Shown: positions 21,598-33,400 of the stretch, one piece after another
Layout: each line of letters begins with the position of its first letter
Position numbering within the stretch: the first letter of the stretch is position 1
Source of the DNA: Sparassis latifolia
Lineage: Eukaryota; Basidiomycota; Agaricomycetes; Polyporales; Sparassidaceae
Length of the DNA stretch: 64,000 nucleotides
Direction of reading: 5' to 3'
Assembly (NCBI GenBank): GCA_018466975.1
Contig: CM031555.1
Coordinates: forward strand, 2,294,001-2,358,000
Position numbers and translations under genes: made by a program
The notes under the pieces: generated by a model
The model's database searches: none
What the model saw: only the letters and a program-made list of their open reading frames with translations
What the model was told of the DNA's origin: nothing

Positions 21598-22799
21598 TTG
21601 TCTTTGCGAACACTGAAAGGAATTGTCGCTGAAATTTACTCTCAGACAACAAGCGTTTCAATCCTACGTTAAACCTCAAGTGGCCCTGTGTCTTCACACC
21701 TCGGTCACTAGTTTACAAATATTGGATTCGGTCACGCTAGCGTGTCGAAGGCGAATTTCACTGAACAAATGCCCTCAATGCCCGGAGTGGAAGAATGTTC
21801 TTGTTCTGACAAGGATAAGACATCGTCAAGTCTGATGCTGAGAAACAGAACAATATTGAGATGATGCAGTTGTCGGTACGCATCAACGTTCCAAGCCTGC
21901 AATTGTGAATGCACTGGAGGGACAGTCCACAAGCCACAATTATACCCGGTGGCAATGATTCACATCCTATATTTAGTGTGTTTCTCCACATATGACACCA
22001 TAGGGAAGCACACTGAGAAAGTGTATGGATGATTCTTTATAGGGTCGTCGATGTTGTATCCATTCGTGCGGATTACACGGTACTGCGTCGGTTGATTGCG
22101 TTGGTTGATTGCGTCAGTACCAGTACAGACGCTGTGGAGATATATAGATATTATCCCGTACAACATCATAGCGAATAGCTCCTTCTCCGACAGTCTATCC
22201 TCTTCGAAGGCTACGTTCAAATTGGCACGGTCAAGAGAGCGGATCTGCGAGAGCCTTGAGTTGAAACTTACGTACCCAGGTTGTTCATGGTGTCCTCGCC
22301 TTCTTCTATGCTCTGTGGTGTAGCATTGTCTCCCCGTTTCACAGCCGATGCACGGCAACCAAAACACTGTTCACGCATTGAGCCCGGAGCACGCTTATTT
22401 CCTTCATGCCCAGTGCGTACACTATGTGAGATACCGACAACGAAAGGTGGTGCATGGTCAGTCGTGAAGGATGTCGCAGATGCTAATATCACATACTCGG
22501 CTGCAGCATCTTCCTGTCAAGGAGACAAAAGAACACCCTAGTAGACCCTGTACAACGAATTGCACGGCGATGCACCCATTCCTCCGACCATGTCAAGGTC
22601 TTGCGACCCGGCAGTCATCGTGACACGAGACAAAGTTGCGCAGCGAAACTAATATATTGCGAAAATTTTGTTCAGGACCATGCCCTCAGCATCGCAAACA
22701 AAAGAGGTGCCTAACCTGGTCCACTTTCTGAGAAGCTTGAATGTCTTTGGTGCATATGACTGATGGACAAGAAAAGATCTAGCAGTTTCCGATGTTTCC

Positions 22800-23100
22800 G
22801 ACGTTAGCCGATCTGGAGGTGCGAGGCCGGAGACACCGCTCTCTCCTGGAACATCCAGCCGCGCCGATTAAAGAAAGAAAGCCTGAGATAACTCTTATCG
22901 TAGTGAGCAACATGGTCAGACCGGCATGACCGGTTGAATGGGAGCTGTTCAGAGAAAACGTAACCGTACACAGAGAGAGACAGAGGACCAGATAGTTTGT
23001 CAAGCGAAATTCTCGAAATGGTACGTCGATTTGCCGCAGTAGACCACTGATCCCGCGAGGTCAAGAGAATCTTGGAACGACGCTGCCAGTGTCATCTGCA
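22800..23100 (-). pseudogene. Decayed HET-domain protein remnant
   Basis: The minus strand reads RRGWMFQERAVSPASHLQIG at about 22807-22866. This strongly resembles the conserved HET motif RGWxFQERxLSPRxLxFG. Upstream on the same strand (about 22867-23150), pieces such as TYDYVWISDEA and ILLTSRDQWS are reminiscent of the YLWIDSLCI...QD segment but are interrupted by stops and frame changes. HET domains act in heterokaryon incompatibility. No full reading frame is recoverable, so this is called a remnant. Confidence 0.45.
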
Positions 23101-24611
23101 GAGTCCGCGAGCCTCGTCAGATATCCAGACATAGTCGTAAGTGGATCTCAACGACGTCACTGAAAGAATGACAGAGTCAGTTTCTGGAGTATTAAGCACG
23201 ATGTCAGATGGCTTTAACTTGCGAAGGACGAACACCAGTAACTAATATTTCGTGCCAATCCGCGGAAGGTCAAGAATTTATCTGGCAGACACAAGAAGGG
23301 GGATGAAGCGACGACTACCACTGGACTGCTGGGGTAGGCTTTAAGTCATGTATAATTGTGGATCACGCCTTCTGCCAATTGAACGCAAACAAAAGTTAAG
23401 TCCATCCTCATACTTCACCCGCATGAGCAAACTGGTAGACATAGAAGTATTAGATATGTATGGATTCCGGCATAGCGGCATATCGCTCACCATTATGCAG
23501 AAAAAGAGTGGTGAAACAGAAGAAACAGGACCGCACGACGAAGGCACTGCCTCCTCAGAGACAGGTGTCGCTGTCTGTGTTCAGATTCCGAGTAGACAGG
23601 CACGACCATGGCACGCGTATTTGTGTACCACAGGCAGTGGGCCACACGCCGTCAGTTTGGGTCATCCCAGTCGTATGATGATCTTCAATAAATAGTTAAC
23701 CGCTCAAGTAGGCTCAGCCAAGACACAATCGATGAGCGAGAAGACTATAACGGGTCATCTGATCATGAAGTGGACACTACCCAAGACCATAAGTACCTGT
23801 TTCCCCATCAAAAAATCAGAATGATGAAAGGCATTTCAGGTTGCGACGGAAACAAATTACATACCGTCTTCTTGACATGCATAATTTTCTAGCACAACGC
23901 CGTCTCAGTTTGTGTATCATGCACCGACTGGGCCGATGTTATTGAGCGGAAAACGAGTACTACCTGTGAACAATTCCGAGAGGGATCCGCACCAGAACTA
24001 CGGATACCAAAATGAAGACGATCGCTGGGTGAAAATTTTCGGGTGTGGCTATGCAAATCTGGATCGGAAGGGGAGACCAACTTCGGGGCGGATGGACAAC
24101 GCCTTGGCCCAACCTTGGCCCGTTGAGCGATGAGCGCTTATGAGCCCGATCTTGGATCGAGTCAAAGGAGCGATCTTGATGGCCTGCCTTATAAGGGGTG
24201 AAGTTGGAAGTCCGCGGGTGGGACGGAGTCTGGGATGGCGAAGGGTGCAGGTCCCGAGGCTGCTCTCGTCGGGCCCGGTCCTCGTGCATTTAACTAAATT
24301 CTCCGTTTTCCCTGCATGGTTCGCCTTGCCGGCGTTCCAGGCGTACAATTTCCACGTTTTCGTCTGGGGCTTGACCGTTACAAGCCGTCTCCTCGTCAAT
24401 TCCTTGAGGCCGAACCTTGTACGGTCGTCCAAGTCCAGATCACCACCGCCTCTAGGAACCGGAGCTTCCTCCCCATTTTGTCCCCTTCCCGTGCTTTTAC
24501 TCCGGGTCAAATAAAGGGCGTCGGTGGAGTGGCATCGCCTTCCATCCAACTCTACAACCAACTGTTCGATTACTTCGATACCCTTCCTACACACCTAACA
24601 CACTCTCTTGA

Positions 24612-27129
24612 ATGATATCTCTCCTCGGGGCATTGTTGGCGACGTTGTTCCTCGCATCTCTCGGACTCACCTTTCCTACTGACGTCTACCACCATCATCG
24701 GGAGCTGCGAGCTCGCAATATTGTCTACTCCGGCCAGATAGCAGATGCATACGACTTCATCATCGTAGGCGGAGGCGTAGCTGGGCTCACACTCGCCTCA
24801 AGATTATCCGAGGACGCGAATACCACCGTTCTTGTCCTCGAAGCTGGTGACACCGGTGATGCCGTCTCCAACCAAATCAGTGAGTACCACTACCACCACC
24901 ACCTCGTCACGTTCAATAACTCCATTCATTTCAGATACCCCTGGAAATACTTACTACAATGGCCTCGTTGGCTCTTCTTGCGATTGGGCATATCTGACCG
25001 TCCCTCAGCCCAATGTCGCCAACCGTCAACTTTCATGGCCCATGGGCAAAGTTATCGGTGGTTCGAGTGCCATCAATGGCATGTATCTCGTTCGCCCTTC
25101 GCAGATAGAAATAGATGCGTGGGCTGCGCTCGTTTCCCCTTCGGACAATGGCAGCAGTGCTGCTGCATACCAATGGGACAATTTCTTCGCCGCATTGAAG
25201 AAGACAGAGACTTTCACTCCTCCCAGTTCAGCCATTCAGCAGGACGCGGATATTCAGTTCAACACTGCCAGTCACGGAACGAGTGGTCCGCTGCATTACT
25301 CGTATCCTGGCTTGTGAGTTGTTTTCTGATACTGTCGTACACGTACAGTTTCTAATGAGCCTATAGCGAATTCTCGCAAGTGGGCAGCTGGACTCCGACT
25401 CTTGCAGCCGCTGGTGTCATTCCGAACCAAGATGCCTACGGTGGGGACGGTTGGGGAACGTTCGTCGCTACGTCTGCCATTAACCCGACGAATTGGACAA
25501 GGTCCTACGCCAAGTCCGCCTACATTGATCCACTTCCCCCTCGGTCGAATTTGGACATCCTCCCGAACGCGACTGTCACTCGGATTGTCTGGTCTTCCAG
25601 CTCTTCCTCGAACAATGTAACCGCGTCTGGAGTCGAGTATGCCACGTCCAGGGGTGCGCCGACGACTGTCGTCAGCGTGAAGAAAGAGGTGATTCTTACT
25701 GGCGGTGCCGTCGGTAGCCCACACGTCTTGTTGGTCAGCGGTGTAGGTCCCAGCGACGTGCTCTCTGCTGCAGGAGTTAACGTCACCGTGAACCTTCCTG
25801 GCGTCGGACAACATCTCCAAGACCATCTGGTGAGTTTGCTTTCTTCAATTTTCATCCCATATCGTCCATTCACATTGCACGTCTGTTCTAGAGTACTCAG
25901 ATTATCTTCACTACCCATGACGATACTGCTGCGTCCTTGCTTCCAGCCAACGTAAGTCCCTTATTCATAGCGACCTCGTCCAACTGATCGCGATTGGTGC
26001 AGGCTGGCAATCCCGCTTTCATGTCTTTCATCAATTCTGCCGTCGGCTACGTCAACGCCAGTATACTCTTCGACAACGTGTCCGATTTCCAGGCTGGGGT
26101 GGTGAGCTCGATGAGCAACGCTCTCGTGCCCAGTACAGACCCCACCGTGCTGGCCGGATACAAGGCGATATACGAGACCACGACCAACTTGTTGACTACG
26201 CCTGTGGGCCAGGTGGAAGTTTTGCTGAACCTGGTGGGCTCTGCATCAGGGGGTACCAACACCATCGGCATTGAAGTGGGCATACAACATCCATACAGGT
26301 GTGTTTCGCGTTGAGAGTCCGCCGTGCCGAGGAGTAGCTGACGTTGACTCTAGTCATGGACGCTTGTACATCAACTCCTCCAGTATATTCGATGCTCCAG
26401 TTATTGACCCGAACTACCTGTCGAATCCCAATGGTAAGCACATCGATGTAGTTGAAGTCTATCGGCTGACGAACATCGTGCAGACATCGTTTTGTTGCGT
26501 CAAGGACTGAAGCTGGCTCGCCAGATCGGCGCGACGCCGCCACTCAGCACCGGGCTTCTGGCGGAAGTTTCCCCAGGCCCGTCCGTCAACACGGACGACG
26601 GGTGGCAGGGGTGGCTCGTGAACCAGATCGGAACGGAGTACCACCCGAGCAGCGCGTGTTCACAGCTTCCGCTGAACTTGGGTGGTGTGGTTGACAGCAA
26701 CCTGAAGGTCTACGGCTTGGGTACGCTGCACTTGTGAACGTCCCTTTGAAGCTGCTACTGATCGTGTTCGTTGTAGGTAACGTCCGTGTCGCCGACTCTT
26801 CAATCTATCCGTTCGCGTTCTCTGCCCATGTACGTCTTCGATCCAGTTGGTCCATTGTCGTCATCTGACTTGTGTCTTCTTCACCTTAGCTGCAAGCCCC
26901 GACATACGCTCTTGGCGAGTTGGCCGCGGACATCATCCGCGCCTACTACAATGGAACACCAGCACCAGGAGCAAACGCCACTAGTACCAGCGCCGATCCC
27001 ACTACCAGCAGCAACAGTACACCTTCACCGTCGGCCACCCAGAGGGTGAAAAGCGGCGCTACTACGCTGACCGCGAGCGTCTCTGCCGTGTGGATGAGCC
27101 TTGCGGCGTCGGCGTGGCTGTGGCTGTGA
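24612..27129 (+). CDS. Secreted GMC oxidoreductase (aryl-alcohol oxidase/glucose oxidase-like), possibly GPI-anchored
   Basis: A flavoenzyme that oxidises an alcohol or sugar and typically makes H2O2, which in wood-decay fungi feeds peroxidases. The signal peptide MISLLGALLATLFLASLG is followed by the FAD-binding motif IIVGGGVAGLTLASRL and LVLEAGD. GMC signature 1 is WPMGKVIGGSSAINGM; signature 2 is LTGGAVGSPHVLLVSGVGP. The catalytic His pair is visible in GTEYHPSSAC and FSAHLQAPTYALGE, flanking VADSSIYPFAF. After the catalytic domain comes a Ser/Thr/Ala spacer and a hydrophobic tail (VSAVWMSLAASAWLWL), suggesting a GPI anchor. About eight exons keep frame. The substrate cannot be told from the sequence. 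Confidence 0.93.
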
Positions 27130-27723
27130 TCCACCGACCGCTTTCCTTTGTCCTTCGCGCTCCTTCGAATGGACTGTGGACTCTTTTCATCCGTATCCTT
27201 TTCGTCCTCATCCTGACACTCATACTCATACTCATCCCCGCTCTCATCGTCATCCTCATCGTCACCCTCATCCCTCCTTAGCACGGACTATCCATTTCTG
27301 ATTGAACGGACAGAATGCTCGCTCGCTCATACTGACAGTGTCGTAAATACTGACCTGGTCTCGTATTCCCACGTAGACGTGGACTCAATGACTTGTTTGC
27401 GCCTCCCGCTCTACATACATTACGACGTAGTGCCTCTGTCCATGGCGTACTAGGTTAGTCGGTATGTATCTTCACCCATCGCTGGCGGCTTCGTAGCGAT
27501 CACTACTTATCCTCACACCGCGCTCGATTCACGTCGGGACCCGGGTCCACCATGTTCAGTACCAATGTAGTACTACTTTACTACTGTTGTACTGTACCAT
27601 TCCGCCTTACGCCCCGCAGGGGACAGACGCTCCACACAGGACAACTTATTACTACACTATCCGCTCTGATGCGAAGACACTCTACGAATAAAATATTGCT
27701 TTCGTCTGACACGCCACCCGCGG
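27130..27723. other. Intergenic region between convergent genes, with a CTCAT-type microsatellite
   Basis: This holds the 3' flanks of the GMC gene and V-ATPase H. A degenerate tandem of actcatact/catcctc units spans about 27215-27275. No gene is seen. Confidence 0.5.
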
Positions 27724-29814
27724 TCAGACAACAGCCCAAGGGTGGCTCACCAACCGTTGCACGGAGATCAACGCTTGGTATCGTACGTCGGGATTGTCGT
27801 GCGACATGAGTTCCATCACGCGCGTCTTCCCGCCCAGGTCTGTGAGCATCCTGGGAAGGCGAGACATTAGGAATGCGTTTCAAATAAGGTGGAAAGGGTA
27901 CTACTTACTTCTTGCCCCGTTCGTAGTGCTTGACGTATTGGCCGATATCGTGCGCTGCAACTGCAAGAACTACGGGATCGCGGGAATCTTTCAGCAGCGC
28001 TATCAACATCCTGCACATATGGCAGCAAGTGAGCTCTAGTCAGATGTTGTAGTCGGCACAAAGTAGACAACGTACTTGAGCTGCTCATGATCTTTGTTGT
28101 TCAGCTTTTCCGCATTCTCCTTCCAGAACAGATCAGATTCGTGGACAGGTGTCCACGATAGATGGCCCGAAATCAGCTCGGAGCTGTACTCGTCGTATGT
28201 TCTGATTGTGAGAAGAGCATCCGCCGGAAGTCAGCATCACCGTACCAATTCAAATTCGTGTCAGACATACGTTAGGCTTTCAAATCGGGCATTAAGTTCG
28301 TCGCGCAGATATTGCACGTCTTCAACAATGTCTTCGTCGGACCACTTCCGGGCACAGAGATTCTTCGCAAACGGAAGCAGTTGCGCCACTAGCATAGCAG
28401 GAAGGTTAGCTGCAGGCGCCTTGGACACCAGATTCTAGGTTCGATTCAGCCCTGTGTAGAGCGAGATGTCGCCGCGTTGAAATTACATACTCGGAAGGTG
28501 GCGACGATTACTCGTATGACCTTCTCCTTCACCGCAGCTTGTGCAACGTCCGTGAGCAAGGGTATAATGTCTAACCTCCTGCGCGACACAGTCCATCAAT
28601 CTGCCTGAGGTTAGGGTTTACAGCCAGGCAACTGAAGACATACCTGTTAATCTGTTCTGCAATTTCCTGCTCAAAAGTAAGTAGCCAGATACAGAAACAG
28701 ACTTGGTAGCTCGTTTGTGGACCCGGGCTTTGCATGAGGATCTCGATGAGGCTGTTCAGGGCATTCAGCCGGATAGGCCAGGGTAAGATACACTCATCCA
28801 TACGCAACTACTACCATGTGGCCAGTCGAAGATTCTCTCTCACATCAATAAATTTGAAGACGTGTTTCCAACCGAGTTGCACATCCGGGAGATAGTAAAC
28901 GATCTGCACATGCAGCGTTTTCTTCGACTCGTACAGGGGAAGAAAGCAACGCATCGCCGGTGGAAGTAATTGCATATGGATGAGGCATGCCTGAGTGTGT
29001 ACGCACCCTGCTATGATTGGAGGATTCGCCCATACCGCCTTTCGGCATTCGGTGCGAGGAAGGATAGCCTCAAGGCATTGCACAGCAATGTCTCGTTTGT
29101 GAGGGGAGTCACTGGAGACAAATGAGGCCAAAGCGTTGAGGAAGGGTGATAATTGTTGTGGCGACAGGGGAGAGGATTCGGAGCTACGAAAGATGAGTCC
29201 ACGCTGCCTCATTACAGAAGTAAATGGCACCGACCTCAGGAGAACCGTCAGAATTTGCGTTGATTTAAGCTGTACAAAGGAATCTTGCGATTCCAGTATT
29301 CTAATAAGGGGTTGAATATCTGCACTTTAAGTTCCGAGACCGAATGGACGTACTGTAGTAGAGGACCGTATGGGAGTTCAGGATCAGACTGTTTCGCCTT
29401 CGTGAAGAGAGGTATGCGCTCTTCATGATCTAGAACGAACGGTAGATCTCACAAGGTGCATCGGGCCAGCATATAAACGAACCTGCTATGGCATCTGCAA
29501 TGAACACGAGAATCCATTGCTGAGTATCGACCCTTTGCAGCTTCTTGAGCAGGCGCAGATAGAGTGTCGCATAGGACTGGCCATCGACCTGCAGCAGCAA
29601 CTCAACCTTTGTTCTTGGTTGCCGGTCTACTTTCTTGATCAGGGCGAGTTCCTCGGACGTGACCAGACCCGCGCGCTGGTATCCCTACGTTCGACCCGCG
29701 TAAGTCATGGTCTTATTGGTAGTGCACCACCCATACCTCCCAGGGCACTGGCTTAGCACGTATCTTTGTTGAGTTCTCATCCAGGAATGAATTTGATACC
29801 AGCGCTATGGACAT
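27724..29814 (-). CDS. VMA13: V-type proton ATPase subunit H (Vma13)
   Basis: Subunit H joins the V1 motor to the vacuolar membrane V0 sector and is required for activity; it is built of HEAT/ARM repeats. The start at 29814 gives [20 protein letters not shown], then [19 protein letters not shown] after one intron. [20 protein letters not shown] and [20 protein letters not shown] follow. Central segments include [20 protein letters not shown] and [20 protein letters not shown]. The C-terminal part reads [39 protein letters not shown] and finally [20 protein letters not shown]. About 440 residues in many exons, the usual size. Its start codon is only 90 bases from that of the divergent mL46 gene. 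Confidence 0.94.
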
Positions 29815-29904
29815 CGTGGGGCCTTTGGCCGCGCTGTATGTTGCGGAGACTTTGAGTCGATTATGGGCGCTCGTTTGCTCAGCGCTCCTGCACGTGACGG
29901 CTGT
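29815..29904. promoter_or_regulatory. Compact bidirectional promoter (Vma13 / mL46)
   Basis: The two start codons, at 29814 on the minus strand and 29905 on the plus strand, leave only 90 bases between coding regions. Both 5' leaders and the core promoter must therefore be packed here or overlap the coding sequence of the neighbour. No TATA box is evident. Confidence 0.6.
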
Positions 29905-31069
29905 ATGTTTTCTAGCGGACTTCGCAGGCGCGTCGCTCGTCCAGCTGGAATGTTTCGCCAGAATGCGCTGTCTGCATGTAGACGGTCAACAAGAGGTTGG
30001 CCATCTCTACCCGGTTTCTGACTCGTCTGACTTAGTTTCGCAGCATGCATTTCTGCTCATGCACGTTCGCTGGCGACACTCACTGACACACCCAACCCAT
30101 CCACCTCCTTCCCACCACCAAAGCCGCCGCAACCCGCGCAAAAGGCCATCCCTGTTATTAATGCCGCCGTCATCCTGAACCGCTCCCCGATCCTCACACG
30201 GACGCCCACGGTCTTCGAGCAGACCTACTACGACTACCAGTCGCGAATACAACGCGCGCTCTTCAACCCGTTTGCGGACGAGTTCTACTTCAAGCCGGGT
30301 GCACTCCTTGAAGGCAAGTTCGATGCGGAGGAGAAGGCTCGAGAGCGGGAGGCATTTGGGAGGGTGAGGCCTGGAGGGTCCACAGAATCTCGCGACGACA
30401 GTGCTACCCCCGATGCTGCGGCTATTCCACCAGAAGAGACCGCTGATTCAACACCTGCTCCTGTTACCGCCGCAGCTGCTGATGCCTCAGACACTATAAG
30501 TCTGAAGGAGCAGAAACCCATGCCTCGGATACACGAGGCTGACAAGACTGGGGACGTGCGGAGCTTGGACAGGCAGGGAGAGCGGAATCTCTACTTGCTG
30601 CTACAGGCCAAGGCTGACTCGGGCGCGGCAGTATGGAGATTCCCGCAGGGCGATGTTGAGAAGGATGAAGTACTACACACGGTATGCTCCTATATTCTCC
30701 CAGGGCATCGGGAACGCAAGCTGAACCTGGTCGGTTGCTCCTGTAGGCGGCGGAGAGAGACCTTCGTGCTGAGTGCGGGACTCAAATGGACACCTGGGTT
30801 GTGAGCCGGAAACCAGTAGGTGTCTATGAGCCGTCAACACCAAACGGCGCAAAGTCAGATCAGGTGGGTAGTTGCCTTTGCTCGCGGTGGTCCAAACTCA
30901 CTCCGCCCAGACCTACGTGTTCTTCTACAAGGCGCACATTCTTGCCGGGCAGGTACAGCCAGACGGTAAAAAGATTCTTGACTTTGCATGGCTCACGAAG
31001 GAGGAGATTGAGCCTCGCGTGGATGCACAGTATTGGTCTGGGGTCAAGGATATGCTATCTGACTTCTAA
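29905..31069 (+). CDS. MRPL17: Mitochondrial large-subunit ribosomal protein mL46
   Basis: This is a component of the mitochondrial ribosome with a NUDIX-like fold. Exon 1 encodes MFSSGLRRRVARPAGMFRQN, a clear basic mitochondrial presequence. After an intron comes ATLTDTPNPSTSFPPPK. The mL46 hallmark segments are AIPVINAAVILNRSPILTRT, PTVFEQTYYDYQSRIQ, PFADEFYFKPGALLEGKFD, ERNLYLLLQAK, AVWRFPQGDVEKDEVLHTAA and VFFYKAHILAGQ. The protein ends VKDMLSDF with the stop at 31067-31069. An Ala/Pro/Thr-rich insert of about 50 residues (near 30370-30500) is not typical of yeast mL46. The NUDIX catalytic glutamates are not complete, as usual for this family. Confidence 0.92.
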
Positions 31070-31179
31070 TACATCACGCATAGCTTGAATGCAGTCTAAT
31101 TTCCTGCGACTAGCAACGATCATACCTAGGTGGTGTCACCCTCTAGATATATGCCTCTGTAGGTGAGCACAAACTGGCG

Positions 31180-32655
31180 CTACCGAGGCGCTGAGATTGA
31201 TCTTCGCATCTCTGGCCGTTTCTGTGCATCGTCGAATCGGCGCACGATCACCTCACACTTGGTGGACTTGCAGATGTGTTTTGAGGACGACTTCACGGCG
31301 TCAGAGAACAGAGTGAGCCCCGAAGCTCGCTCTACCGCTTCGACTGCGGGCAACAGCAGTGTAAGACACTCGTCAACGAAGATGTGCAATAGCAGTAAGA
31401 CGTACCGGGCATGACGAAGTTCTCGAGCTTCGCCTCGTCAGGGATCGGCGCGTTGGGCAGGACAAACGCACCGGTCGAAATTTCCATGATATTTGGGGTT
31501 GAAGGCGAGGATGGCTTCGCGGTCAGCACCACCTTCGCAAAGTGCGTCGGCACAGAGATATTTGGCGGTGTGCCGATGACTTCGTGTGTCTGAATTTACG
31601 GCAACCAGCATTTGAGTCACAGACGAGTTATGGGCGGTACTGGATGAGCTCACCACTCGCCATTTACCGTCGTTGTCGAGCTTAGGTAGGTAGAGAGGGA
31701 TTGTGAAGACATACACGTCAGCGAAGGAAGACGTCAAGCGCCGGCACCAGTCCTCCAGGTAAGCCCAGTCTGTGTGATACACGTGTCAGTATGTGAGAAC
31801 ACGAGAGTGCGAGCAGCGAGTACAGTGCCGGTTGAACCCCACACCAACTTGCGGAGTGATGTTTGTGAGGAGGAACGTCTCATCCATCGCCGTCTGTTAA
31901 AGTCCGTAGTTGAATACTAGACGCAGCACTTCAGGAGGCGGGAAATTACCTGCGATATCTTAGCATCTGCGGCAGGTACCCTACGCAGACTTCCAGTCAG
32001 TACGTGTCGTACAAATGGCGAAACACGGAACGCACGTACATATGCCCGCGGTCATAACCGCTCCTGAAGTAGTCTTGCAGCTTTGCGCGGAATAGCGCAG
32101 GTATGGACTGGTCCTCGGTAAATGCGGATTGCGACCTGTCCCCAGCCACTCCAGACGACGGCCCCGGTTCGGCCGCAGACTTCCCAAGTGACGCGAGTGT
32201 CAGATGTTCAGCTGTCTACGGATGCCAGAACATACCGCGTCAGATGAATCCGACCAGAGCAAGTAGAGAAACACCTCACCCAAGCCGGGTGCCGCAGACG
32301 ACGGTCATAGCCAGCAACGTACGCCTTCCTGACCAATTGGTCCGTCACAGGCCCTTCCGAAATACAAGTCAGCGCCGCCGCCGCACGACCAGCGCGACGA
32401 ACTGCACTCACCCGGGTCCCCGTACCTCAACACAGGCATATCAAGCATCACAAGGGCAGAAGGACTCGCAAAACGCGTCGCCCCGCCTGTCTGCACGTCG
32501 ATTATTGGTTGTGACGGGGTGTGCGCCGGGGCAGGCGCGGGAACCGGGGGAAGGACAGTTTCGCGCTTCTTGAGACTCACCGCGGTGGCGACGCCTCCAC
32601 CGACGAGCGCACCCACCGCAAACACTGCGGCGTGGACGATAATTGCACTGGGCAT
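31180..32655 (-). CDS. NUC1: Mitochondrial nuclease Nuc1 (endonuclease G family)
   Basis: A DNA/RNA non-specific beta-beta-alpha-metal nuclease of mitochondria, involved in mtDNA turnover and cell death. The N-terminus MPSAIIVHAAVFAVGALVGG is a hydrophobic membrane/targeting segment, followed by a Pro/Ala linker. The family motifs follow: VLRYGDPG, IADQLVRKAYVAGYDRRLRH, LFRAKLQDYFRSGYDRGHM with the DRGH catalytic motif intact, then AYLEDWCRRLTSSFADVYVF, HEVIGTPPNISVPTHFAKVV and FVLPNAPIPDEAKLENFVMP. The stop is at 31180-31182. About seven exons, roughly 330 residues, as expected. The gene converges with mL46, with about 110 bases between stop codons. Confidence 0.94.
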
Positions 32656-33400
32656 GCCGACCGAAGCTGAACGGGATCACCACTGCAGTTGGGTGCTTGC
32701 TGGGTCGAAGCTCGCGGAAAAAATGCGTACCGTGACTTGTACGCGTCCAAGTCCCGTGACTTCTCGCACTATGCTAACTTTGCTAACTTTGCATAGACCA
32801 CCGAAGTGCCCCCGTAGCATAAGTACGGCGCCTCACGATGGACGGAGATATTAAAAATCATCCGTCCGAAGTATATAGATCGCTTTGCTTTACTCTAATT
32901 CTGTGATCATCATACAACCAAAAGAGTACGGTACTGCAAAAGTCGGCAGACGCAGACGCAAGCATACGGAATGATTATGCACGAGGGGGAGGCTGTAGCA
33001 AGAGCACGGACCACGACAGATGAGGCGTAACTGTAAATAGCTATAGCGGGAGACATGATGCGAGGTAATTCAAGGAGGATGCGGAGAAGTGGGGGAAAAA
33101 GAGGACTGGACAGCAGGAGCTTTCGTGCGCTGCAGGAAGAACGGATGCCATCGGGCTCGGGCGATTAATCATGAACTTGAATGGGAATTACTTGTCTGGC
33201 CGGGAAAGCTGAGCTGAGCTGAGCTGAGATTGGGTGACGTGAGAGAAACCGAGAGAGGAACGAGGGTGGCGGTGGCGCGAACGGAGCACTACGCAGAGAA
33301 GGAATAGTCACAATCCGTCCTGGGAACTACATTGTACTGAAGAGAAGGGAGTGGAACTTATGCTGCACTAACACTAGCACTTGTCATCATCGCCTGGCAC
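32656..33400. other. Intergenic region: Nuc1 promoter and Pin4-like 3' flank
   Basis: About 745 bases between two minus-strand genes. A short tandem of gctga units lies at about 33208-33229. Nothing else is seen. Confidence 0.5.

Larger units (their letters stand above)
21255..24611. other. Gene-poor 3.3-kb region
   Basis: No intact gene was found. It holds a TGACCGGTCA palindrome cluster (21530-21597), a tandem ggttgattgcgt duplication near 22089-22113, a HET-domain remnant (about 22800-23100) and, next to 24611, the promoter of the GMC gene, with a caaataaag motif near 24508. Base composition is more AT-rich than in the coding parts. Confidence 0.5.

Noticed and set aside
21960..22500. Two minus-strand open frames joined by a gtacgt donor
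   Set aside because: Considered as a two-exon gene, but the peptides match no family and no start or acceptor is convincing.
28430..28460. GGTTCGATTCAGCC, like a tRNA B box
   Set aside because: It falls within the V-ATPase H gene, and no A box, anticodon arm or acceptor stem can be folded around it.
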